A stretch of DNA of 64,000 bases. Source: Pseudophaeomoniella oleicola (lineage: Eukaryota; Ascomycota; Eurotiomycetes; Phaeomoniellales; Phaeomoniellaceae). A model generated the notes under the pieces. That model did no database searches. It saw only the letters and a program-made list of their open reading frames with translations, and was not told the origin of the DNA. A program made the translations under genes and the position numbers. The stretch covers positions 972,502 to 1,036,501 of the forward strand of contig QWDQ01000002.1 of the NCBI GenBank assembly GCA_003868215.1. The letters are read 5' to 3'. This document shows positions 21,335-31,306 of the stretch, piece by piece (within the stretch, counting starts at the first letter, position 1; each line of letters opens with the position of its first letter).

Positions 21335-23098
21335 TCACCAACTATCGAAATTCCCGAATCCTCCACCACCACCACCACCACCCATCGATGCAGAACTTTT
21401 ATTCTTTTTCCTCGCCGGCTCTAACGGCTCGTCCAGATATTCTACTATTTCGTCTTCTTCGTAATTGCCAGCTGCTCCTCCGCTGTTTTGATGCTGCTGC
21501 TGCTGCTGCTGCTGCTGTAATGCAGCTTTCAAGTATTTGCCGACTCCGGAGTTTTCACCGTTGGTGTCGTTCGAGGAGCCCTCGCCGTTGGCTGCGCTGC
21601 TGGCGCCCGTGCGTATCCTCTTCCCCGTCCACGTCGTTCGGTCGTCCTCTGCGTGTTCCCTTTTTCTCTCCTCTTCGGCTTTTTCTGCGTCTTCGGATTG
21701 CTTTTTTGTCTTCCAGAATTCTTCGAACGGGTCGACGAGGACGGTCGATTCGAGGATTTTGACTGGTATGGTTGGTCGGTCTGTAGAGTCGGTGGGGACG
21801 TTTTCTAGTTTGTCCAGCACGTCGAGGCCGTCGACTACTTTGCCGAAGATGGTGTGTTTGCGATCTAGGTGCTTGGCGGGTCGGTAGCAAATAAAGAATT
21901 GGGAACTGTTGGTGTTCTTTCCCTTGTTGGCCATTGAGATAATGCCTCGCCCGTCATGTTTCAAGGGTCCGTCGAATTCATCTTCGAAGTTCTTGTTCCA
22001 GATACTGCTTCCACCTCTTCCAGAGCCGGTAGGATCACCACCCTGAAGCATGAAATTACGGATGTTTCTGTGAAAAGCGACCCCATTGTAGTAGCCTTTT
22101 TGAGACAGCCGGACGAAATTCCAGACCGCCTTCGGGGCATACTCGGTTTGGAGTTCGATGGTAAAGTCCCCTTGGGTCGTGTGAAGGCGAACGTAGCCTT
22201 TATGCTTTACTCGACCGCGCTTCAGGAGGAACTCTTCGTCGGAGAGGGTAGCAAGGGAGGCAGATGTGTGAGGCGTCATCCCCGTAGACGTGAAAGAAGC
22301 TGCTGCCAAGCCCGTAGTATGACGTGAAGCATTGAAGGCAGTCGGTTTCGTGGAGTGGGCTTCTATCTTCTTGACGATTGACCCAGACTTTTGTGGCTGA
22401 GGTCTATTAACCTGTGCCTGGGTGATTGCAGCTCGTTCGGCTCTTGCACGAGCCACAGCTTCTTTCGCTTTAAGGATCTTCGCGGATGAACCCATGGCTG
22501 AAGTATTGATGCTACTCTCTTCCTTAGGGACCTGTGTGTCTTCGCCGTCTTTCAAGTACTTGAATGAATTCAGATTCCGAGATTCTAGGTTCTGTGGATC
22601 TTGCAGTGTGATCATGTCCTTTCTCGAAAACTCCTCATCCGATACCAGATCCCGCCACATTTTCGCTTTTATATTCAAACGTTCGATTGTTTCATAGGCG
22701 AATACGTTTGCTGAATCGCCATGTCGAATAGCAATAATATGTGTGTTATCAGTAAAGACCTTGAATGTCACAGGATCGACATATTCGTTCGAGTCATTCT
22801 TTGCGAACTGTAGCTTGATTAGGTCTTTCAGATAAAGTGGCGTCCCGTCCACCGGATTTGTTCCATGCGTCTGTAGCCATCGTATGATGTTCTCGTGATC
22901 GAAAATGGTCCCAGAAGCCGTGCACACCGGGGTGACGAAGGGTTGCAGTGATAATGCGCAAAAGTTGAAGGGGAGACGTCTGAAAGATGAGTGTGCTGTG
23001 CGTTTGGGATTGACGGCGGAGCCAGCAGAGGCGGAATAGGCATCTGACGAAGCCCACTCGGAATGTGTTATATATAATTTATCTGTTCCTTTCCCCAT
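21335..23098 (-). CDS. cyp8: U-box peptidyl-prolyl cis-trans isomerase (PPIL2/CYP60 type)
   Basis: A single exon of 587 residues. The N-terminal third carries a U-box (about 39-105; LPFNFCALSLQPFVTPVC, then FDHENIIRWLQTHGTNPV) and a connecting SPQ-type region. The cyclophilin domain (about 300-455) shows FHRNIRNFMLQGGDPTG, NSSQFFICY and KHTIFGKVVDGLDVLD. The position equivalent to Trp121 of human cyclophilin A is His (AKHLDRKH), so weak cyclosporin binding is expected. Family members are nuclear, spliceosome-associated and can act as ubiquitin ligases. The C-tail has eight Gln encoded by a GCT/CTG run (21493-21517) and a Gly run encoded by CAC triplets near 21366. It is convergent with EDC3 (298 bases between stops). 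Confidence 0.93.
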   Translation of the reverse strand: MGKGTDKLYITHSEWASSDAYSASAGSAVNPKRTAHSSFRRLPFNFCALSLQPFVTPVCTASGTIFDHENIIRWLQTHGTNPVDGTPLYLKDLIKLQFAKNDSNEYVDPVTFKVFTDNTHIIAIRHGDSANVFAYETIERLNIKAKMWRDLVSDEEFSRKDMITLQDPQNLESRNLNSFKYLKDGEDTQVPKEESSINTSAMGSSAKILKAKEAVARARAERAAITQAQVNRPQPQKSGSIVKKIEAHSTKPTAFNASRHTTGLAAASFTSTGMTPHTSASLATLSDEEFLLKRGRVKHKGYVRLHTTQGDFTIELQTEYAPKAVWNFVRLSQKGYYNGVAFHRNIRNFMLQGGDPTGSGRGGSSIWNKNFEDEFDGPLKHDGRGIISMANKGKNTNSSQFFICYRPAKHLDRKHTIFGKVVDGLDVLDKLENVPTDSTDRPTIPVKILESTVLVDPFEEFWKTKKQSEDAEKAEEERKREHAEDDRTTWTGKRIRTGASSAANGEGSSNDTNGENSGVGKYLKAALQQQQQQQQHQNSGGAAGNYEEDEIVEYLDEPLEPARKKNKSSASMGGGGGGGGFGNFDSW

Positions 23099-24439
23099 CT
23101 TGGCCCAGTATCACTCAGGTGATTCAGGCCTTATTTGATGCCCTGCCGTCTAATCTTCATTGTTGGTCTCATGGATTGTAGGCTTGTGACGAAATCTCGG
23201 AAACTGCTTGATTTGCCGCTGTGGTCACCGTATCAGAAGCGTCTTACTATGGTACTCGACGTATTACTACTCCTGGCTACAACCCATGTATTATTGTAGC
23301 TCCTATGTCGCAAATTTGTTCTGTGATATCTATAGGGTACTCAAGTCACTACTGATGGAAATGGAGTGCGGCAAAGTAAGTTTAGGCCATGAAGACTGAT
23401 ACTCGTTCGTGGGCGCAAAGTGGTGTAGCATTCGAGAAGAGAGTGAATAGAGTAGATAAAAATATATTCTCCACCACGTCCCCTTCTTGATACCGTCTCG
23501 TCGTCGACATTTGGTTGCGATTGCACAGTCAATTATCCCTGCCATAAATGCCTTGATATTCTACAGAAATTGCCCAAATCCGATCACCCCTAACCTTTTC
23601 TACATTTGGACTTTACTCACAGTAAGTACCATAGTAACTGTAGATGCAGACAGAGACACGCCCTGCCGTCGCTCTTAAGGCTCGTTGAATGTCGATGTAA
23701 GATATGATGAACGCCTGTTCGTTAGGGTTGCTGACTCTCTTTTGAAAGATCCGTTTCGTAAACCAAGCTTCTGCTCATCGGGCCATGGGATGCAGCGCAA
23801 ACGCATATTCTATACCGATAGCTCACGGTGGAAATACAACACGAGATCCTCTAAGATAATGAAGGAGTAACAGAATCCTGCCTGAATAGGACGCCTTGTT
23901 ACGAGTGGCAGTAAGGAAAGGAGAGCAGGAGCTCAACGGACTGATATTTGAAAAAAGGAGAGAACGAGAAGACTCAAGGAGAGGTGCATTCTATCATTGA
24001 CATGGCTGCCTCAGGGGATCGTTATCAGAAGCATTTCATTTGTCCGGGGCTTGTGGTCCAGTAAACGCTCGTCGGCACTAAACATGTTGCCAAAGCAATG
24101 AGAGCGACAATATCAACCCCAAAGAAACATTTAAAGCAACAGGCCAACACACCAGACGAGCTCAAAGGTATAAGGACCAAGAAATAGTATGAAATAGAGC
24201 AACAAGTTAGCATTGCAGGGAGTATTTGATGTAATGTAAAGCCCAAGATGACATTGGTTGTCGACGTTGAGTCTTGCCCGCGGAGGCAAAGTTGTGGATA
24301 TGGACGCTAAACCCGATTGAGTGAGCCGTGCAACTTTTCTGAAGAGCTTCATCTTCCATTCGGAATCATTGCCATCTTCATCATTCTCCCATTCTCTCTC
24401 TCGACTCATTTTGCGGGTTATTGTCAGGCGCTGGTAATC
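23099..24439. promoter_or_regulatory. Divergent promoter region CYP8 / TUF1
   Basis: 1.34 kb between divergent starts. Short hydrophobic ORFs are present on the minus strand at about 24025-24246 but have no supporting homology or splice context. No other gene, RNA gene or repeat is seen. Confidence 0.45.
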
Positions 24440-25886
24440 ATGTCTCTCTCTCGTACTTTCACATCCGTTCTTCGCACAGGTCGGTCAGCCTGGTCGCGAC
24501 CAGTCGGCGTTAACCCTATTCAACATGTTCTCCGTAATGATGGAGCTGCTGCAAGATCATATGCAACTGTCTTTGAAAGGAATAAGCCGCACGTGAACAT
24601 TGGTACCATTGGCCACGTCGATCATGGGAAGGTATGTGAATGCATATTTTCTATCCCCCGTGCGAAGCTGACAGTTGCAGACTACCCTCACGGCAGCCAT
24701 CACCAAGCGACAGGCAGAGAAAGGATACGCCCAGTTCCTCGAATACGGCGCCATTGATAAAGCCCCTGAAGAAAGGAAACGTGGTATCACAATCTCTAGT
24801 GCTCATATCGAGTACTCGACCGATGCCCGCCACTATGCTCACGTTGATTGCCCCGGTCACGCCGATTATATCAAGAACATGATTACTGGTGCTGCGGCCA
24901 TGGACGGTGCCATCGTTGTTGTTGCTGCTAGCGATGGTCAGATGTGAGTTCAAGCTCATCGCGTAATCATGAACACAGATCTGACCTCTTTTAGGCCCCA
25001 AACTCGAGAGCATTTATTGCTTGCACGTCAAGTTGGTGTCGAGAAGATCGTGGTTTTCGTCAACAAGGTGGACGCCATCGAGGATAAGGATATGTTGGAA
25101 CTCGTCGAGATGGAAATGCGTGAGCTCCTCACACAATATAAGTTCGACGGCGACGATACTCCTATTATTTTTGGCTCTGCTCTCTGCGCTCTTGAAAATC
25201 GCGAGAAAGAGATTGGTGTGGAAAAGATCGATGAGCTCCTTAATGCTGTTGACACCTGGATCCCAACACCACAACGCCAGACAGACAAACCTTTTTTGAT
25301 GTCAATCGAAGAGACCTTTTCCATCTCCGGTCGTGGTACCGTTGTGTCCGGCCGCGTTGAACGTGGTATCTTGAAGAAGGATACTGAAGTCGAGCTTGTT
25401 GGTCACTCAACGACTCCAGTCAAGACCAAGGTTACAGATATTGAGACTTTCAAGAAATCTTGTGATGAGTCAAGAGCGGGTGACAACTCCGGTCTTCTCC
25501 TCCGTGGTATTAAGCGTGAGGACATCAAGCGTGGTATGGTTGTTTCCGTTCCGGGGGCTATCAAAGCAAGCAACCAATTCTTGGTCTCGATGTATATCCT
25601 TTCAGAGGAAGAGGGAGGTCGACGCACAGGTTTTGGTCAGAACTACAGACCGCAACTTTTCATCCGAACAGCTGATGAGGCTTGCAACCTTGAGTGGCCA
25701 GAGGGTGTGGACCACGACAAGAGGGCCATGCCTGGTGACAACGTCGAAATGGTTTTGACAGCCCACAGACCAATGGCTGTTGAAGCTGGTCAAAGATTTA
25801 ACATCCGTGAAGGCGGTAGGACTGTTGCTACTGGTTTGGTTACCAGAGTTCTAGGCAATGTCGAGAGCAAAGTCTCGACGGCTTAA
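24440..25886 (+). CDS. TUF1: Mitochondrial translation elongation factor Tu
   Basis: Exons 24440-24631, 24681-24943 and 24995-25886 give 448 residues. An Arg/Ser-rich presequence of about 45 residues ([18 protein letters not shown]) precedes the bacterial-type EF-Tu. GTPase motifs are GHVDHGKT (split by intron 1 exactly after the lysine), RGITI, DCPGH, NKVD and GSAL. Domains 2 and 3 are complete, ending [12 protein letters not shown]. The protein delivers aminoacyl-tRNA to the mitochondrial ribosome. Introns are 49 and 51 bases with GTATGT and GTGAGT donors. Mitochondrial IF-3 and bS6m genes lie 9 and 20 kb downstream. Confidence 0.96.
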
Positions 25887-26138
25887 AAAAATGGACTGCA
25901 TATAGGGGGTTTGATGAGGAGATTCTATGAGCGTGGAGATCAGGATGTAATACATATTCATTCCCGTGTATCAAAAAGCTGTAACTTTCTTTTTTGGGAT
26001 TGGTGGATAGCGAAACAACCTCTCTACTTTCGATTCATACTTGTCGTTAAACTGATAGGCAGTCCGCAATCCTCCCTGTGCCGGTTCAACCTGGATCACG
26101 GGATCGTACAATCAAATGCAAACATGAGGTTCTCGGCT

Positions 26139-26473
26139 TTAACTTGTCGCTGAAAGAAGGCTAGCCGTCTCTGTGATACTGTCAGGCTGCTCCCGTGCTT
26201 CCCTTCGCCTTCGCTTCTCCAAAATGAGCTCTTTTCTTTGTTTCAAGATATTTGTTTGCCTGTCTTCGACACCCTGCAACCAGTAGCCAAACGTTCCTCC
26301 GACACCCGCGAAGATGGGATACGCCCACAATGCATCTCTGGCAAAAAGAGGTCGCATCTCAATGCCGAGCTGCCATAATCTGACGGCGATTCCTGCGACT
26401 TGTCAGAGATTGCGTCGTAAATGCTTGTAGATGGCTTACCGAAGCCGGACCAGAAAAGCAATTTGTGTACCAT
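26139..26473 (-). CDS. Small mitochondrial complex I subunit, 14-kDa/NUXM-like
   Basis: Two exons, 26473-26440 and 26392-26139, give 95 residues; the intron is 47 bases. The protein starts MVHKLLFWSGFGIAVRLWQL and has one or two hydrophobic stretches (DALWAYPIFAGVGGTFGYWL), then a charged C-tail (RKELILEKRRRREAREQ). From memory of the family this resembles the fungal NADH:ubiquinone oxidoreductase 14-kDa accessory subunit (NUXM in Yarrowia), which sits in the membrane arm; I hold that assignment at moderate confidence. The first exon encodes only eleven full codons, so the gene is easily missed or started at an internal Met. It is divergent from SHG1. Confidence 0.75.
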
Positions 26474-26849
26474 ATTGAGTTACTACTTGGAAGTAGATAA
26501 TGCCCCTAATTTGGGCTCGATGGTCAAGGACAGAAATGCGCGCTGCCGAAGACTTAGATTGGATGTCAACGGGGTATTCTCGTGATGTTGTAGTGCAACT
26601 TAATGGTCAATTGGATGCTGTTGTATCTTGATGTTGAGATTCATTCCGATGTTTCTTATTGGAGGACCGCGGAAGCTACGCAACTTTCCGGAGTGAACAA
26701 TTGGAGAAAGTGTGCCGAGCATGTGCCCCGTAATTTGTCGATAGTCGCGACATCCTTGTTTGGAATTCAGAGATCACTTAACCCTGACAGCTAAGAACTT
26801 GCTGGGCCATTTACGTCTGTGGAAGCCATGATCTGAGCCATATGTTGTA
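26474..26849. promoter_or_regulatory. Divergent promoter, complex I subunit / SHG1
   Basis: 376 bases between divergent start codons, presumed bidirectional promoter. No distinct motif stands out. Confidence 0.5.
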
Positions 26850-28796
26850 ATGGCAGGCTCATTAATGGCCGCAGTGCCACAGGTGGACGACTCTGTCATG
26901 ACAGATGTCGACCAGGCATCAGTCGAGCTACTGCCAAAGTACAAGCTGTCCGACCTACCTATCACCAAGGAGCAACGTGGGACGATCGACAACCTTCTCT
27001 ACACATACAAAAAGAAAGGTGGTTACGACACCCTGCGGAAGCAGGTCTGGGCAGGTTACACCAATTCCGGTGCCAAGTCTACCCTGATAGACTTAATCAA
27101 CAACGTTGCTGAAGACGAAATCGATAACGACCCAAGCCTCTTGAGCAAGGAAAGAGGAAAGGCGGCCACATTGATCGAGGGCGCAGTTGACCGGAAGGGC
27201 GTGTACAAAACGGTAGAGAACGAGATTGATCGGCTTCTTGCTGCACATCTGGACAATGTCCTCAGCTCAGTCCGGGAAATTAGGCGTGCTGAGGTTGGCG
27301 ACGAGAAAGCAGACGAGGAGTTACAGCGTGGATCTAAGACTGACGAACAATACGATACGGAGACCAATGCGAAAGCGCAAGAACGAGAACGTACTCGACG
27401 GCGCATGGAGGAGCTTGAACGGAGTATTGCCGAGCAGAAAGCAAAGATCAAAAGAGAAGAAGAGCGTCGTGCGCGCGAGGCTATGAAGAAGAAGGAAGAA
27501 GAAGAAAGGAAGAAACGTGAGGAAGAAGAGGAGAAGAGGAAAGCAGAACGTGCGAGAATGCGAGAAGAGCAACGCAGATTAGACGAGGAATATGAGAAAG
27601 AAAGAGAGGAACGACGACGTAAGAGGCGAGAGGATGATGGTCATCGCGATTCAAGGGCCTCGCTGCATGGCCATGATAGGAGAGATGAGACCCCTAGAAA
27701 ATCTACCCCTCTGGACGAGAAGGCTCTTGAAGCTGCAGCTTTGGAACTTCTAATCAACGAGGGCAAGCGAATGGCAGAGAAATCCAGACCCAGACATGAA
27801 TACGACCATGACAGAACTGAGGCAATAGATGCACACCACCGAGCATCAAGGGTTCGACGTGATCGATCCAGAGATAGGTCGTCCAAAGATCGAAGCCGGT
27901 CTCGCGATCGACATAGGTACGATCGGCATGAAAGAAGCCGTTCTAGACGAAGGAGCGGTTCTCGTCATAAATCGCAACGACATGAGGACGACAAACGCCG
28001 AACAGATCTTGAGTTCCGAAAGCAGGACGAGAGGAGACAGCGTGAAAAGGAAGCTGCAGCATATCTCAAACTCATCAAAGAAGGGAAGGTCGATACCTCT
28101 AGTCAACGCAGTCGGAGCATGTCTCGTGACGTGGATTCCAATCCAAGGAAACGTAAAGAGGAATTCTCGCAGTCCCCTGAACGCAAGCGCAGCAGAAGAG
28201 ATGATTCAAGAGAAAGCCATCAGCCTAGGATCCAGAGATCCGCGTCTCCCGTTGGCATTGATCGGTATGTTCCGGGTGGTGGCGTCCACAGAGATCGGAA
28301 GGACCGAGATCCGCCTCGAGATAAAGATAGAGGACGGGTAGACAAGGACAGGGAGAAAGTACGAGATGATGAACATGATGAAGGAAGAGACAGGGGTCGT
28401 CATGATGACAAGGATCGAGGTAGTCGATACGACAGGGACCGTGAACGAGATAGAGACCGTGATCATGACCGAAGTGACAAACACCGAGACCGAGATCGAG
28501 AACGGACTCGTGGCAAAGACGGTGATAGGGAGCGCGACAGGGAAAGAGAGAGAGCACGTGATGATAGGAGACGTGAGAGAGATCATGATCGGGACCGTGA
28601 CCGAGATCGAGACAAGGACAGACCTAGGGATAGGGACAGGGAGAGAGAGCGGGAACGAGACCGACATAGAGACCGTGACAGAGCTCGAGACCGTCGGAGT
28701 CGTAGCCGCAGCACGCATCGAAGGCACAGAGATCGCAGCGAAGATCGTGGAGTACGAAGGAACGGAGATATTGATCGCTATATTCCTGGAAGATGA
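26850..28796 (+). CDS. SHG1: BOD1/SHG1-domain protein, COMPASS-associated, with long Arg-Asp-rich tail
   Basis: A single exon of 648 residues; another in-frame ATG lies at 26868. The BOD1/SHG1 domain (about 35-145) includes YKKKGGYDTLRKQVW and VENEIDRLLAAHLDNVLSSV. Shg1 is a subunit of the Set1/COMPASS histone H3 lysine-4 methyltransferase. After the domain comes a Glu/Arg-rich single helix or coiled coil (about 180-270), then roughly 350 residues dominated by RD, RE, RS and DR dipeptides. This tail resembles those of splicing-speckle proteins. Yeast Shg1 lacks such an extension, so the protein is several times longer than the yeast form. The reading frame is intact throughout the low-complexity part. 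It is convergent with the eIF4E-like gene (126 bases apart). Confidence 0.85.
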   Translation: MAGSLMAAVPQVDDSVMTDVDQASVELLPKYKLSDLPITKEQRGTIDNLLYTYKKKGGYDTLRKQVWAGYTNSGAKSTLIDLINNVAEDEIDNDPSLLSKERGKAATLIEGAVDRKGVYKTVENEIDRLLAAHLDNVLSSVREIRRAEVGDEKADEELQRGSKTDEQYDTETNAKAQERERTRRRMEELERSIAEQKAKIKREEERRAREAMKKKEEEERKKREEEEEKRKAERARMREEQRRLDEEYEKEREERRRKRREDDGHRDSRASLHGHDRRDETPRKSTPLDEKALEAAALELLINEGKRMAEKSRPRHEYDHDRTEAIDAHHRASRVRRDRSRDRSSKDRSRSRDRHRYDRHERSRSRRRSGSRHKSQRHEDDKRRTDLEFRKQDERRQREKEAAAYLKLIKEGKVDTSSQRSRSMSRDVDSNPRKRKEEFSQSPERKRSRRDDSRESHQPRIQRSASPVGIDRYVPGGGVHRDRKDRDPPRDKDRGRVDKDREKVRDDEHDEGRDRGRHDDKDRGSRYDRDRERDRDRDHDRSDKHRDRDRERTRGKDGDRERDRERERARDDRRRERDHDRDRDRDRDKDRPRDRDRERERERDRHRDRDRARDRRSRSRSTHRRHRDRSEDRGVRRNGDIDRYIPGR

Positions 28797-28922
28797 GATG
28801 CTTCAAAGGGATGAGATGATAAAAATCGCCACAACAAAGATCGCCTGCTATCAACTAAATGCCATGTGTATCAATAATCCTTTTCGAACCACACCGTTGC
28901 TACAAGTTCCTGCCTGTCATCA

Positions 28923-29814
28923 TCAAGCCTCCGTAGCTTTATTAGACACAGCCCCCTTCCATCCTTCGTGGTCACTATGCTTCTTGTAGTAATACTCTCG
29001 ATCAGACTGAGGGCGGAGCTCGGGCGAGAGTCGTTCGAGGACCGTTTGCTGTAGTAGCTCGACGGATTTCTGGTTGCTGCCCTGCTTGTTCCAGATCGTG
29101 ATGTGTGCCCAGTATAGTCTGGGGCTGTATGACATTCCGACGATATGGTCACGTTCTGGGTCGCAATGTTAGTACTACGTCGAACAGAAAGGGTAGGGGG
29201 AGCGTGGGGATTGGAAAATAAGAAAAGGGTACCAGGGTTGTTAGATGATAAATAAGAAACTTACCGTCTTGAACGCTCGCCTGCAATTCTCCGCCACAGC
29301 CCATCAAGCAAATCTCCTCCCACGCCTTCAGGGCCTTGCCGTCGTCCTTCTTGACCTTCACAACCCACCCGCCGCCCTCGAGGTTCTCCTCGTCTTCCCA
29401 CAACGGCTTCACGCCCTGACGGAAGACGTGCACGCTGTCCTTTTGCTTGACGGCGTCCCACGGGAAATTGTTCCAGATCCGGTAGAAGGTGGCGATGTCG
29501 GGGATCGAGGCGGCGAGTAAGGTGAGGCGGTCGTCGTAGGCGGTTGCGGGGGATGTTGGGGGTGGTGTTGTGGTCCTTGTTGTTGTTGTGGTGGTGGTGG
29601 AGGGAGGGCTACTGCCGGACTTGTCGTGCCACATCGCCCAGACATATTGGAATGGTAGAGGACGAAGTTTGCTGATGACGTTCTTGTGTAGGGTAGATGA
29701 TTTTCGGGTTGTCAGGCCTGGACGAGTTGGCTTCGGGGACGGCTCGTCTCCTGATACAGGAGTGTCTATTTCCTCCGCACCGTTGACCTGTAGTTGGGGT
29801 GGTGAATCTGTCAT
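28923..29814 (-). CDS. eIF4E-like cap-binding protein (class II/4EHP type)
   Basis: Exons 29814-29265 and 29155-28923 give 260 residues. The 109-base intron has a GTAAGT donor and an exact TACTAAC branch site. ATG 29814 is the only in-frame ATG upstream of the domain. Signature segments are FQYVWAMWHDK, FYRIWNNFPWDAV, GVKPLWEDEENLEGGGW and WEEICLMGCGGEL, then IVGMSYSPRLYWAHITIWNK, which together make a full eIF4E fold with the cap-binding WE pair. The family binds the mRNA 5' cap; class II members often repress rather than initiate translation. A Thr-rich insert (TTTTTTTR, encoded by repeated triplets near 29575-29600) lies between the first two helices. Which paralogue this is cannot be settled here. 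Confidence 0.87.
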
Positions 29815-30687
29815 GTTGAATTGACTTGCACTTGTTAGATGAATGCACGTCCGCTTGACAGGTACGGAGAGAAAGAAGAAAGAGAAGATAGAATCAAAAC
29901 TGGAGGGTAGTAATTCAAGAGGGCACCGACATGCCAGATCTGGGGTCCAGCTGCAGTCATATATACTTATAATGCATGTGTGGTTGCAGTAAAACCAGGC
30001 TGGGATGTATATTGACAAAGGAAACAGAGTCAAACAGAGTCAAACAGGAGAAAGAACTCACAGATTTAGCTGATTCCTTCTCTTTTCCTTGGATAAGTGT
30101 TGAATGACCTGCCTCAAGCGCTCCTATGTCAATAAGCAGCGTAAAGAGTCTTGTATATGTTCAGGTACTAATTATGTCAAAGGGCCAGAATATAATCATG
30201 TCTAGAACATGTCTCTCCAGTATAATATTAGGGAGTCAATCCATCCACATATCAGAACGTAAGAACAGACCGAACAAAGACCAAACCTTTTCTTCCAGGG
30301 AGCTGTAACATGCGAGCAAATATTAATAGATGAGGCTTACGGTGTAATATCTACTACGGTATTTGTACCACCGCGGTGCAGTCCAGTCCAGTCCAGTCCA
30401 GCCTCTTCGAACATCTGACTGGGCGGAGACGAAACGGTAGCGCCAAGGGTTGAAACACAAGATCTTCAGTCACGGAATCTTCTTTTGTTGTTTTTTTAAC
30501 GATTTCTCCTCCTCCTCCTAATAACTTACGGACAGTTTTGTATTTACTGTGATAATCTGGGTCACACTGTTGTTGGATTGATCCATGATTGGATGACACT
30601 GTTTCTCACTCAGTCCAAGTTTTAATCTATTTTCCCATCTTTTCGTGTGTGAGTGGGACGATCCAAAGGTCCAGGCTTTTTCCCGAC
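29815..30687. other. Divergent intergenic region with pentamer repeat
   Basis: The promoter region between the eIF4E-like gene (minus) and the NOPCHAP1-like gene (plus). It contains a (GTCCA)x4 pentamer repeat at about 30378-30399 and a short ACAGAGTCAA tandem duplication at about 30024-30046. Open frames here lack ATG starts or gene-like character. Confidence 0.6.
30378..30399. repeat. (GTCCA)n pentanucleotide repeat
   Basis: Four perfect tandem copies of a GTCCA-type pentamer between divergent promoters. Possible marker; no function implied. Confidence 0.9.
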
Positions 30688-31242
30688 ATGGCGGTGACCG
30701 GTAAACGAAAGAGGAATTTGAATGAAGATGAGAACCCAACCTCAGGTGGAGACGATATAACAGATGATACGTCTTCGTCTGCTGTCACCGATGATGAGGA
30801 AGATGCATCCAATTCCGAATCAGAAGACGAGGTGTCTGAGGATTCTGATTCTGCTGTTGACACTACGACCCCAGATGGCGATGTCGTAACCTTGCCGTCA
30901 CAGCCCAGACCTGATATCGCCTCTCTGCCTCGATCGGATTTACGTTCAAGGCTATCGACATTTCTTCCACAGCTACGAGATGCCAATGCTGATCTAGAGA
31001 GAGGACATGTCGTAGACCGCTTGGACGATGTTGCCGATGACGAAGAGCACTACATTGAAATGGATCTGGGTTTGGGTGTTCTAAAGGAAGTCAAGGAGCC
31101 TGAGAACGGTATCAAAACCACAGCGGGTGATACCAGCAGCAATGACACCGACCAAAGTGAAGATGACGACGTGGACGCTCTTCAAAAGGCACTTGGGTCA
31201 TCCAAGACAAAGCCGGGAATTGAAGAACTGAACGCTGGATGA
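30688..31242 (+). CDS. NOPCHAP1/DUF4598-like acidic nuclear protein
   Basis: A single exon of 184 residues from ATG 30688; the open frame extends upstream but its only other in-frame starts are weak. A basic start (MAVTGKRKRNLNEDE) is followed by a very acidic stretch (about 15-60). The conserved-looking core is LRSRLSTFLPQLRDANADLE and, further on, EEHYIEMDLGLGVLKE, which I recognise as the signature of the NOPCHAP1 (formerly DUF4598) family. The human member is an assembly chaperone that links NOP58 to the R2TP machinery in box C/D snoRNP biogenesis. Whether the fungal protein does the same is inference. The stop codon is 64 bases from the proposed GDA1 stop on the other strand. Confidence 0.72.
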   Translation: MAVTGKRKRNLNEDENPTSGGDDITDDTSSSAVTDDEEDASNSESEDEVSEDSDSAVDTTTPDGDVVTLPSQPRPDIASLPRSDLRSRLSTFLPQLRDANADLERGHVVDRLDDVADDEEHYIEMDLGLGVLKEVKEPENGIKTTAGDTSSNDTDQSEDDDVDALQKALGSSKTKPGIEELNAG

Positions 31243-31306
31243 AGAGACGATGATCTCTCTGTCATTGCATCACATGAGTTTACATGATCTATCGGATTAT
31301 ACAACA

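Noticed and set aside
24025-24246. Minus-strand ORF of 73 hydrophobic residues
   Set aside because: Hydrophobic composition alone, no recognised family, and it lies in the TUF1 promoter region.
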